From positions 2,882-9,396 of the forward strand of contig NZGX01000068.1 of the NCBI GenBank assembly GCA_002691085.1: a DNA stretch of 6,515 bases. The letters are read 5' to 3'. Made by a program: the position numbers and the translations under genes. The stretch comes from Rhodospirillaceae bacterium. GTDB lineage: Bacteria > Pseudomonadota > Alphaproteobacteria > Rhodospirillales > Rhodospirillaceae. Shown here piece after piece: positions 1 through 6,515 of this stretch (within the stretch, counting starts at the first letter, position 1; each line of letters begins with the position of its first letter). The notes below the pieces were generated by a model. It did no database searches. It worked only from the letters and a program-made list of their open reading frames with translations, and was not told the origin of the DNA.

Positions 1-75
1 TCCATTTTCATTAAAAATAGAAATTCATATATATTGTATAATATAATTTCAATATATACTATCCATTGTTTTTCC

Positions 76-81
76 TATAAT
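76..81 (+). promoter_or_regulatory. Possible -10 element upstream of amiC in an AT-rich intergenic region
   Basis: A perfect TATAAT lies at 76-81, which would start transcription near 88 and leave a leader of roughly 26 nt before the TTG start at 114. Two more overlapping TATAAT hexamers occur at 37-42 and 42-47. No convincing -35 hexamer sits 16-18 bp upstream of any of them (the stretch before 76 is simple TA-rich sequence), and such hexamers arise easily by chance in DNA this AT-rich. The whole of 1-113 holds no supported gene. It is probably the control region for the amiC-led unit and perhaps for a divergent gene to the left. Confidence 0.3.
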
Positions 82-113
82 TTCTGTAAAAAAAGCGGCC
101 TGGTGAAACTAAA

Positions 114-1415
114 TTGAAAAAGACAAAAAAATCTAAATACCCAATAAAACAAATAAATAGAAGAAATCTGAGCTTTGGAATTAGCCTCTTATCAAATTAT
201 TTTCTATTTAATAAAATTATAGAGGCTAAAATCCTTGCAACAACATTTAGGATCCATGATCATAAAGACTTTACCAGAATAGTATTTAGTCTCTCTGATA
301 GAAGTCAATTTTCACTGTTTCAACTAGCTGCTCCCCTTAGGATAGTTATTGATCTTGAAGAAATTAACTGGGAAATAAATGAGCAACATTTTTCTAATAT
401 TTCTAGTAAAATAGTTGAAAAATTAAGATACGGACTTTTTAGACCAGGTAAATCGAGGGTAGTGCTTGATCTATCAAGGCCTGCAAATATCAAAAGAGCA
501 TTTTATTTAGAACCAGATTCAGAAAATAATTGGAGATTTGTTCTAGACTTATCAGAGGTTTCTCTTCAGGAGTATTCATCAAATGTAGCTGATGCTAGAT
601 TATGGTCACTGGTTGGTAACGAGGGCAAGCAGGTAAAAACAGCAGATATTCAAAAAAATACTAGAAATATTAATGATTCAGTTAGAAATAGTCTCCCAAT
701 ACCTCAAACAAAACCTGCAGTAAGCCCAGGTGATAGAAAGCCAGTTATAGTAATTGATGCAGGACATGGTGGCGTTGACCCTGGTGCAATTGGTGTAAGT
801 GGAGTTAAGGAGAAAGATATTACTCTTGCTGCATCTAAGGAACTTGAGAAAGAATTAAGAAGAACTCGTAAATATAATGTTGTAATGACAAGAAAAAAAG
901 ATATATCAATGGGTTTAAGGCAAAGGATTTCAGTGGCAAGAAGGGCCGCAGCAGATGTATTTATTTCCCTACATGCGGACTCTATACGAAAACCAAACAT
1001 AAGGGGGCTTTCAGTTTATACTTTATCAGAAAAAGCATCTGATCGTGAAGCTTCTAATCTTGCAGAAAAAGAGAATAAATCTGACTTAATAATTGGGATG
1101 GACTTAAGTAATGAAACTAATGATGTAAGGAATATATTAATTGATTTAGCCCAGCGAGAAAGCATGAACCATGCAATACGTATTTCAGAAAAACTTATTA
1201 GCGAGCTTAGTAAAAGAGTTACGCTTCTTAGAAATACTCATAGATTTGCAGGATTTGTTGTTTTAAAAGCACCAGATGTTCCATCATTACTCCTAGAAAT
1301 GGGTTATTTATCCAATAAGGAAGAAGAAAGAGCACTCCGCCAACCAAGATATAGGAAAAAATTAGTTAGATCTATTGTGGAAGCTTTTAATAATCATTTT
1401 TATAATTTTGATTAA
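114..1415 (+). CDS. amiC: N-acetylmuramoyl-L-alanine amidase, AmiC type (AMIN + Amidase_3)
   Basis: This is a periplasmic zinc amidase that cuts the bond between N-acetylmuramic acid and the stem peptide, freeing daughter cells at the septum. Of 433 residues, about 40-150 resemble an AMIN peptidoglycan/septum-targeting domain, 165-208 form a polar linker, and 210-430 are the Amidase_3 catalytic domain. Visible active-site residues are H218 (DAGHGG), E233 (VKEKD), H287 (SLHAD) and E395 (LLEMGYLSN). The segment at about 303-352 between the SLHAD strand and the C-terminal part matches the autoinhibitory insertion of AmiA/B/C-type division amidases, which implies activation by an EnvC/NlpD-like factor (inference). 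The N-terminus is basic with a twin arginine (RRNLS, R16-R17) and a moderately hydrophobic stretch ending near IIEA (35-38), suggesting Tat export as for E. coli AmiA and AmiC. The start is TTG: the frame is closed by TAA at 87-89 and no ATG occurs before the catalytic domain. A weak GGTGA (102-106) sits 7 nt upstream. Confidence 0.93.
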   Translation: MKKTKKSKYPIKQINRRNLSFGISLLSNYFLFNKIIEAKILATTFRIHDHKDFTRIVFSLSDRSQFSLFQLAAPLRIVIDLEEINWEINEQHFSNISSKIVEKLRYGLFRPGKSRVVLDLSRPANIKRAFYLEPDSENNWRFVLDLSEVSLQEYSSNVADARLWSLVGNEGKQVKTADIQKNTRNINDSVRNSLPIPQTKPAVSPGDRKPVIVIDAGHGGVDPGAIGVSGVKEKDITLAASKELEKELRRTRKYNVVMTRKKDISMGLRQRISVARRAAADVFISLHADSIRKPNIRGLSVYTLSEKASDREASNLAEKENKSDLIIGMDLSNETNDVRNILIDLAQRESMNHAIRISEKLISELSKRVTLLRNTHRFAGFVVLKAPDVPSLLLEMGYLSNKEEERALRQPRYRKKLVRSIVEAFNNHFYNFD

Positions 1416-1436
1416 CTTGCTATAAACTACAATAAT
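1408..1436 (+). promoter_or_regulatory. Weak candidate promoter for mrcA
   Basis: TTGATT (1408-1413, overlapping the end of amiC) and AATAAT (1431-1436) are separated by 17 bp, matching sigma-70 consensus at 4/6 and 5/6 positions. Initiation would fall near 1443, about 36 nt before the mrcA ATG. The 63-nt amiC-mrcA gap has no terminator-like hairpin, so read-through from amiC is equally plausible. In sequence this AT-rich a match of this quality can be chance. Confidence 0.2.
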
Positions 1437-1478
1437 TATCTTTCAATTCAATCTGTAACTAAGAAAAATTTTTATAAA

Positions 1479-3887
1479 ATGTCAAAAATTCTAGTAACTT
1501 TTTTCTCATTAATTGTTCTCAGTTTATTTAGCTTTATTGCGTTAGTAGTATGGGTGTTTTTTGAGTTTGGACGTGATCTTCCAGATTATCGGCAACTTGC
1601 TAATTATCAACCATCAGTAATGTCTAGAATATATGCTGGTGATGGTCGTTTAGTTGAAGAGTATGCTGTAGAAGGAAGAGTGTTCGTTCCTTTTGAAGCT
1701 ATTCCAAGAAGGGTAGTTAATGCTTTTGTTTCCTCAGAAGATAAAACCTTTTATTATCACCCTGGTCTCGATTTTCTAGGTATATCGAGGGCCATTTTTA
1801 CAAATATAGTTGCTCAGTTCAAAGATAGAAGAATGGTTGGTGCCTCTACAATAACTCAACAAGTTGCTAAAAATTTTTTATTGAGTAATGAATATACCTT
1901 TAATAGAAAAATTAAAGAAGCTATCTTAGCTCTAAGAATAGAGCAGACCTTTAGTAAAGATCATATATTAGAACTATATCTAAATGAAATTTATCTTGGT
2001 TTTGGTTCATATGGTGTTGCTGCTGCTTCTATGAACTATTTCAACAAGTCTTTGGATGAACTTACTCTATCAGAAACTGCTTTTTTGGCTGGTCTCCCAA
2101 AAGCTCCTAACAACTATCATCCAGTTAAGAGATTCAAAGCTGCAAAAGACAGAAGAGATTATGTTTTAACTAGAATGGTTGATGATGGTTATATTACGAC
2201 AGAAGAGAGCAGAGTGGCTAAAGAATATGGTATTGAAGTAAAAAAAAGAGATAAAAAAGATTTTGTAAGTGGTGGTAGGTATTTTGCTGAAGAGGTAAGG
2301 AGACAATTAGTTGAAGAATTTGGATCTGATGCTTTATACAAGGGTGGATTAGCAGTTAGAACTTCTCTAGAGCCAGAGTATCAAAGAATTGCAGACCTAG
2401 TTTTACGAAATGGATTAATTGATTATGACAGACGACACGGATGGAGAGGTGCTATTGGTAAGATAAATAATCTAGAAAATTATGAAGCATTTTTAAAGAA
2501 TTATCCTTCACCCTCAGGTATGCCTTTTAATTGGATGTTAGCCGTAGTAAGCAGTGTTGAAAATGATTTTGCAGAGATTCTTTTGTCAGATGCCAAGAAA
2601 GGAAGGATATACATTGATGAAGTGAAATGGGCAAGGAAATGGATGCCTGATCAAAAGGTTGGTAGAAAAATTACATCAGTTTCAGACGTTCTTAAACTCC
2701 ATGATGTTATTTTAGTGGAAAAAAAAACTAATAATAAAGACCAATTAACTAATTATTACCTTAGGCAGATACCTGAGGTAAGTGGTGCCTTGGTTGTTCT
2801 TAATCCTCATACAGGTAGAGTGCTTGCAATGACAGGAGGGTTTTCATATGAAATATCAGAATTTAATAGAGCAACACAAGCATTTAGACAACCTGGTTCG
2901 GCATTTAAACCTTTAGTCTATCTAGCGGCTTTAGATAATGGATATACTCCATCGACATTAGTTTTAGATGCACCTTTTGTAATGGATCAAGGACCGGGGT
3001 TACCTAAGTGGAAACCAAAAAACTTTAGTGGACAATATTATGGTGAGTCTACCCTAAGGACAGGTATTGAAAAATCACAGAATTTGATGACTGTAAGGCT
3101 TGCCCAGGCCTTAGGTATGGATAAAGTTGGTGATATTGCAAAAAAATTTGGTGTATTTGATGAACTTCCTTCAAATCTTTCAGCATCATTAGGGTCAGAA
3201 GAAACCACTTTATTAAGGTTAACTTCTGCATATGCAATGATAGTAAATGGAGGAAAAGAAATTAAACCTACTATTATTGACAGAGTTCAAGACAGAAATG
3301 GAAAGACTATCATGAGAAGTGATAGCCGAGATTGTGTGAATTGTATTTACAATTCAGATTGGGACGGTTCAGAACCACCAGAACTACCAGACCTGAGGTT
3401 ACAGCTGATAAATGAGGATACTGCATATCAGATGGTTTCAATTTTAAAAGGTGCAGTTGATAGGGGTACGGGAAGAAAAGTTTCTTCAGTAGGAAAGCCA
3501 TTGGCAGGAAAGACTGGTACTTCGAATGATAGTATCGATACTTGGTTCTTAGGTTTTTCTCCAGACCTCGCCGTTGGTGTTTTTGTTGGTTTTGATGAGC
3601 CTAAAACTCTTGGTATTAGAGAAACAGGTTCTACAGCTGCAAGTCCAATATTTAGAGATTTTATGAAATATGCTCTTGAGTTTGAGCCATCTATACCATT
3701 TAGGATACCAGAGGGAATTATATTAGTTAGAGTAGACCCATCCTCAGGACTTCCTGCTACCTTGACGGACAATAAGACCATTCTTGAAGCATTTAAACCT
3801 GGGACAGCCCCTCAGAAAAATACTAATAATAGTAATAGTCTAAAAAGTTTTGATGGTGATATGCCTAATGCTGGAGGCTTATACTAA
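1479..3887 (+). CDS. mrcA: Penicillin-binding protein 1A, bifunctional transglycosylase/transpeptidase
   Basis: This class A PBP polymerises lipid II into glycan strands and cross-links the peptides at the outer face of the inner membrane. Of 802 residues, about 3-28 are a single hydrophobic membrane anchor. The GT51 transglycosylase domain (about 55-235) shows E87 in EDKTFYYHPGLD, GASTITQQ (121-128), and RKIKEAILA followed by ILELYLNEIYLG (143-174). An OB-like insert spans roughly 318-430. The transpeptidase domain (about 435-730) has S474-AF-K477 (SxxK, acylated serine), S533-Q-N535 (SxN) and KTGT (678-681). All catalytic motifs are intact, so both activities are expected. C619 and C622 form a CxxC in a transpeptidase-domain loop, a form I recall from alphaproteobacterial PBP1A. 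The Asn/Ser-rich C-terminal tail (about 780-802) looks disordered. A run of nine A at 2719-2727 lies in codons 414-417. The next gene starts 2 nt after the stop, so the two are probably co-translated. Confidence 0.96.
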   Translation: MSKILVTFFSLIVLSLFSFIALVVWVFFEFGRDLPDYRQLANYQPSVMSRIYAGDGRLVEEYAVEGRVFVPFEAIPRRVVNAFVSSEDKTFYYHPGLDFLGISRAIFTNIVAQFKDRRMVGASTITQQVAKNFLLSNEYTFNRKIKEAILALRIEQTFSKDHILELYLNEIYLGFGSYGVAAASMNYFNKSLDELTLSETAFLAGLPKAPNNYHPVKRFKAAKDRRDYVLTRMVDDGYITTEESRVAKEYGIEVKKRDKKDFVSGGRYFAEEVRRQLVEEFGSDALYKGGLAVRTSLEPEYQRIADLVLRNGLIDYDRRHGWRGAIGKINNLENYEAFLKNYPSPSGMPFNWMLAVVSSVENDFAEILLSDAKKGRIYIDEVKWARKWMPDQKVGRKITSVSDVLKLHDVILVEKKTNNKDQLTNYYLRQIPEVSGALVVLNPHTGRVLAMTGGFSYEISEFNRATQAFRQPGSAFKPLVYLAALDNGYTPSTLVLDAPFVMDQGPGLPKWKPKNFSGQYYGESTLRTGIEKSQNLMTVRLAQALGMDKVGDIAKKFGVFDELPSNLSASLGSEETTLLRLTSAYAMIVNGGKEIKPTIIDRVQDRNGKTIMRSDSRDCVNCIYNSDWDGSEPPELPDLRLQLINEDTAYQMVSILKGAVDRGTGRKVSSVGKPLAGKTGTSNDSIDTWFLGFSPDLAVGVFVGFDEPKTLGIRETGSTAASPIFRDFMKYALEFEPSIPFRIPEGIILVRVDPSSGLPATLTDNKTILEAFKPGTAPQKNTNNSNSLKSFDGDMPNAGGLY

Positions 3888-3889
3888 AA

Positions 3890-4642
3890 ATGGTAGCTTC
3901 AAAAAATGATTTCGAGAAAATTTATAATATGTTCTCTGCAAATATTGCAAAAAAGTTAGACTGTGGAAAAATTTGTGCACCCTTGAATAATGGCCAACCA
4001 GCATGTTGTACAACTGAAAATGCTATTCCAATTGTTGAGAAAGAAGAATGGAAGCTTTTAAAATCTAGAACTGATTTGTGGAAGAGATTTAAGCCTTTCG
4101 ATAAAGCATCAAAAAAAATTGTTGATGAGCTACCTTCTGATACTTGTGCAGTTGAATGCAAGGGTGCATCTTTATGTGAGAGAGATAATAGGTCACTTGC
4201 TTGTAGGTCCTTTCCATTCTTTCCTTACTTTGATTCAAAAGGTACTCTGTTAGGCTTGACATGTTATTGGGAATTTGAAGATAGGTGCTGGGTTATTTCA
4301 AATTTACATGTTGTTGAGAAGCAGTTTGTTAGTGAGATGATTAGGGCATATGAATTTCTTTTCAAGAAAGATGGGGACCAACGTGAAGCATTTATTGATG
4401 AGTCTAAAAGAATGAGGAAAGTATTTTCACGAAGAAATGAGCCAATACAATTAATTAGCAGAAAAATGGAATATTTGATGATTCTTCCAAAATCGAAGGG
4501 AAGAGTTATAAAAACGGATGCTTTATCATTTATTCCATACAAACCATTTACATCAGATAAAGATTATAAAAAAGCAATAAAAGAAGAGGGCAAAGACCCT
4601 AAGAAATATTCGCTTCCAAAGCGACCAACAACTAATTTTTAG
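3890..4642 (+). CDS. Cysteine-cluster protein, possibly YkgJ-like, function unknown
   Basis: This is a 250-residue protein with no signal peptide or membrane segment, so probably cytosolic. All ten cysteines fall in the first 133 residues: C25, C29, C39, C40 (C-x3-C-x9-CC), C86, C90, C96, C105 (C-x3-C-x5-C-x8-C), then C125 and C133. The adjacent CC pair and the CRSFPFFPYF stretch (105-114) resemble the YkgJ/UPF0153 'CxxCxxCC ... CR.FP' proteins, thought to bind zinc or an Fe-S cluster; the spacing differs, so membership is tentative. The C-terminal half (about 135-250) is helical-looking, cysteine-free and basic at the end. The ATG lies 2 nt after the mrcA stop, with GGAGG at 3873-3877 inside the end of mrcA, 12 nt from the ATG (rather long). 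The prfB start follows 30 nt after the stop. Sitting between a cell-wall synthase and RF2 suggests co-expression but does not reveal the role. Existence as a gene is secure; substrate and reaction are unknown. Confidence 0.85.
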   Translation: MVASKNDFEKIYNMFSANIAKKLDCGKICAPLNNGQPACCTTENAIPIVEKEEWKLLKSRTDLWKRFKPFDKASKKIVDELPSDTCAVECKGASLCERDNRSLACRSFPFFPYFDSKGTLLGLTCYWEFEDRCWVISNLHVVEKQFVSEMIRAYEFLFKKDGDQREAFIDESKRMRKVFSRRNEPIQLISRKMEYLMILPKSKGRVIKTDALSFIPYKPFTSDKDYKKAIKEEGKDPKKYSLPKRPTTNF

Positions 4643-4672
4643 TTTTATCATTTAATAATTGGATTTAATTTT

Positions 4673-5798
4673 ATGCGTGCAGAAATTGAGAATAAAATAA
4701 TTGAGATTAAGAAAAGTATGAAACTATTAAGGAGGCATCTTTGACTGGGATAATGCAATTTTAAGAATTGAAGAAATAAACTCTGTTATTGAGGATAAAA
4801 AATTTTGGTCAGACCAGTTAGAAGCAAAGAAAGTAATGAAGGAACGGGTTCACTTAGAGAATTCTATTAAAGATTATAAAAACCTTGAGGAAAGGCTTGA
4901 TGATACAATTGATATAATAGTTCTTGGGGAAGAAGAAGGCGATGAACAAGTAATTGCTGACGGAGAGGATGAAATTGATGAAATATTAAAACTTTCCCAA
5001 GACTTAGAATTACAAAGTTTACTTAACGGTGAAGCTGATACTAATGATTGTTATCTAGAAATACATGCTGGCGCAGGAGGTACAGAGGCTCAAGATTGGG
5101 CCGAGATGATTTCAAGAATGTATACAAGATGGTCTGCATCTCGCTCATATAATGTTGACCTTATTGAAGAAAGTGCTGGTGAGGAAGCTGGAATTAAGTC
5201 ACAAACCTTTAAGGTATCAGGATTAAACGCATATGGGTGGTTAAAAACTGAAAGTGGCGTTCATAGGTTAGTTCGTATTTCTCCTTTTGACTCTTCCTCT
5301 CGAAGGCATACTAGCTTCGCTTCTGTTTGGGTTTATCCAGTAGTAGATAACGAAATCGATGTCAATTATGATGAAAAAGAATGTAGGGTGGATACTTACA
5401 GATCTTCGGGAGCTGGTGGGCAGCATGTTAATAAAACAGATAGTGCAGTAAGAATCACACATACTCCCACAGGAATAGTAGTTCAATGTCAAAGTGAAAG
5501 ATCACAACACCAAAATCGTGCAAAGTGCTGGGATATGTTGCGTGCTAAATTATACGAGCGAGAACTAAAAAATAGAGAAGAAAGTCTAAAAGAAACTGAG
5601 GGACTAAAATCTGATATTGGATGGGGAAGTCAGATTAGATCATATGTTCTTCAACCCTACCAACTAGTAAAAGATCTTAGGACAGGTTTTGAGACATCGG
5701 ATACACAGAGTGTATTGAATGGAAATATAGATGAATTTATGTCTGCAGCTTTAGCTATTAAAGTTAAAACGATTGACCAAATCAAAGAAGAAAGGTAA
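4673..5798 (+). CDS. prfB: Peptide chain release factor 2, with programmed +1 frameshift
   Basis: RF2 recognises UAA and UGA in the ribosomal A site and triggers peptide release. The product joins 4673-4741 (23 codons) to 4743-5798 (351 codons plus TAA), skipping T4742, for 374 residues (E. coli RF2 has 365). Codon 24 in the zero frame is TGA; the shift gives ...LLRRHL|DWDNAIL..., which reads through as an alphaproteobacterial-type RF2 N-terminus. In the joined protein the stop-codon-reading tripeptide SPF is at 203-205, and the catalytic GGQ at 248-250 sits in SSGAGGQHVNKT; Q250 is the expected PrmC methylation site. S244 occupies the position of E. coli K-12 Thr246, i.e. one of the usual Ala/Ser states. 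The domains run PCRF (about 25-200), then the RF-1 superfamily peptidyl-hydrolase domain (about 205-330), with a short basic tail. The start ATG is the only one available: the frame is closed by the preceding gene's TAG at 4640-4642. The first ATG after the shift, at 4836, would omit 54 residues. Probably cotranscribed with the upstream genes. Confidence 0.96.
4730..4745 (+). promoter_or_regulatory. RF2 autoregulatory +1 programmed frameshift site
   Basis: The element consists of AGGAGG (4730-4735, an internal Shine-Dalgarno-like stimulator read as Arg-Arg), the spacer CAT (4736-4738), the slippery CTT (4739-4741) and the stop TGA with a following C (4742-4745). E. coli prfB has AGGGGG, three bases, CTT TGA C with the same spacing. 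When RF2 is scarce, the ribosome pauses at UGA and the peptidyl-tRNA-Leu slips from CUU to UUU, moving into the frame that begins GAC at 4743. When RF2 is plentiful, translation stops after 23 residues. The mechanism comes from the known family; the sequence shows the complete site and protein homology in different frames on either side. Confidence 0.96.
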
Positions 5799-5806
5799 CA
5801 AATATA

Positions 5807-6515
5807 CTATAACCAATAAGATTCATCCATTCCAGCCATTTTTCTGCCGTGAATATTAAAGGGTCCTTTTGGTAATTTTTTTATATATTTGATTACTATA
5901 CTCTTCCATCTTTCTTTGGGTTCATGCCCTCTCTTAAAGCATAGTTTCTCAAACCAATAAGTTCCAATCCTTAAATGAGTAATCTCATCATCATATATCT
6001 TTTTTAGTATTTCAGAGAGTATAAGATTATTAGATGACTCAAGCTTTTTTATTGTTATTGGGGATGTATCTATTCCTCTAGCCTCGAAAAACATCGGAAT
6101 TATTGCTAAGCGGTCCAATATATCTTCAGATGTTTTGTTTGCTGTATCCCAAAGGCTATTATGGGCAGGTAAATCTCCATAGAAAGAGTTATTTCTAATT
6201 AATTCATTGTTTAACATTTGGAAATGAATTGCCTCATCTACTGCAACTTTATGCCAATCAGCAAAAAATTGTTCTTCATTTATTTCATTGCCAAATCTTA
6301 CAATAAGATCCCATGCTAGATCAATTGCATTTAACTCAATATGAGCTAATGCGTGTATTAATGCTATTGTTCCATTTTTACTCGTAGAACGTTTTGGCAT
6401 TTCTCTTGGACTTAGCAGAATAGGAATAGTAGGTCTAGCTGGATATTTTGGAATGTTATAATTATCATCTATAAGCTTTTCTCCACTCAGATCTTTTAAA
6501 GATAGATCAACTTTT
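5807..6515 (-). CDS. DUF455 ferritin-like protein, 5' end missing (partial)
   Basis: The reverse-strand gene ends at 5807 and is open to the right edge, so its start lies outside; 235 residues are visible, against about 270 expected for the family. The methionine at 6398-6400 is not the likely start: the 38 upstream codons in frame stay open and encode conserved-looking sequence (YPARP...PILLSPRE) running into MPKR. The visible chain shows a four-helix ferritin-like pattern with candidate di-metal ligands at visible residues E60 (HALAHIELNAID), E94 and H97 (DEAIH), E144 (FFEARG) and E177 and H180 (DDEITH). These match DUF455 (COG2833), a di-iron-like family distantly comparable to MiaE; no reaction is established to my knowledge. 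It converges on prfB with 8 bp between the stop codons, so it belongs to a separate transcription unit entering from the right. Family call good, function unknown. Confidence 0.88.
   Translation of the reverse strand, partial: KVDLSLKDLSGEKLIDDNYNIPKYPARPTIPILLSPREMPKRSTSKNGTIALIHALAHIELNAIDLAWDLIVRFGNEINEEQFFADWHKVAVDEAIHFQMLNNELIRNNSFYGDLPAHNSLWDTANKTSEDILDRLAIIPMFFEARGIDTSPITIKKLESSNNLILSEILKKIYDDEITHLRIGTYWFEKLCFKRGHEPKERWKSIVIKYIKKLPKGPFNIHGRKMAGMDESYWL

Noticed and set aside
1..11. ATG on the reverse strand at 9-11, reading M-K-M to the left edge, possibly the start of a divergent gene (rne is often beside amiC in Alphaproteobacteria).
   Set aside because: Only three codons are visible, with no ribosome binding site. 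A TTGAAA/TATGAA pair on that strand (47-52 and 24-29) is weak and would leave a leader of only a few bases.
704..1000. Reverse-strand open frame inside amiC, and similar ones within mrcA, the cysteine-rich gene and prfB.
   Set aside because: Each lies wholly or almost wholly opposite a well-supported gene, has no recognisable motif and looks like a shadow of the coding strand.
1460..1475. AAAAATTTTT palindrome before mrcA as a terminator or operator.
   Set aside because: It is a pure A/T run with no loop or GC stem, expected by chance in this composition.
4742..4744. prfB as a pseudogene, or two separate ORFs, because of the in-frame TGA.
   Set aside because: The complete RF2 frameshift site lies exactly at the junction, and the protein sequence is continuous across it with all key motifs intact.
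4730..4761. AGGAGG at 4730-4735 as a ribosome binding site for a start at ATG 4753.
   Set aside because: That ATG is out of frame with RF2 and reaches TAA after three codons.
5855..5880. AAAGG-GT-CCTTT inverted repeat followed by a T-rich stretch as a terminator for prfB.
   Set aside because: The loop would be only two bases (or the stem only four pairs), and the sequence is explained as codons of the reverse-strand DUF455 gene.

Overview
The window looks like chromosomal core sequence from an AT-rich, probably free-living Gram-negative bacterium. By eye G+C is about one third; I did not count it. The best guess is a marine-type alphaproteobacterium with a streamlined genome. Three things point there. 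The order amiC - mrcA - (small gene) - prfB is, from general knowledge, a recurrent alphaproteobacterial arrangement. The RF2 N-terminus (MRAEIE...LLRRHL|DWD) has the alphaproteobacterial form. The PBP1A carries the CxxC insert often seen in that class. A species cannot be named from this.

Layout: 1-113 is a very AT-rich intergenic region with -10-like hexamers. Four forward genes follow in what is probably one transcription unit. They are amiC (114-1415, a Tat-like exported zinc amidase with an AMIN domain), mrcA (1479-3887, bifunctional penicillin-binding protein 1A), a 250-residue cytosolic protein with ten cysteines resembling the YkgJ cysteine-cluster group (3890-4642), and prfB (4673-5798, peptide chain release factor 2). 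On the reverse strand, converging on prfB with only 8 bp between stop codons, is a DUF455 ferritin-like gene that runs off the right edge (5807 to beyond 6515).

The most informative signal is that prfB is not one continuous frame. Its first 23 codons (4673-4741) end at an in-frame TGA (4742-4744) in the classical RF2 programmed +1 frameshift site: AGGAGG, three bases, CTT TGA C. The rest of the protein continues in the +1 frame from 4743. A simple ORF caller starting at the first ATG of that frame (4836) loses 54 residues. This is the known RF2 autoregulatory loop.

Functionally, amiC and mrcA act on peptidoglycan in the periplasm (septal cleavage and synthesis), prfB acts in translation termination, and the cysteine-rich gene and the DUF455 gene are probable metal proteins of unknown role. 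I see no mobile elements, CRISPR arrays, tRNA or rRNA genes, and no strong intrinsic terminators. I found no convincing undescribed multi-gene system. The second-look items are the cysteine-cluster protein coupled to mrcA, and an A9 tract in mrcA where a one-base slip gaining an A would run straight into three consecutive TAA codons.
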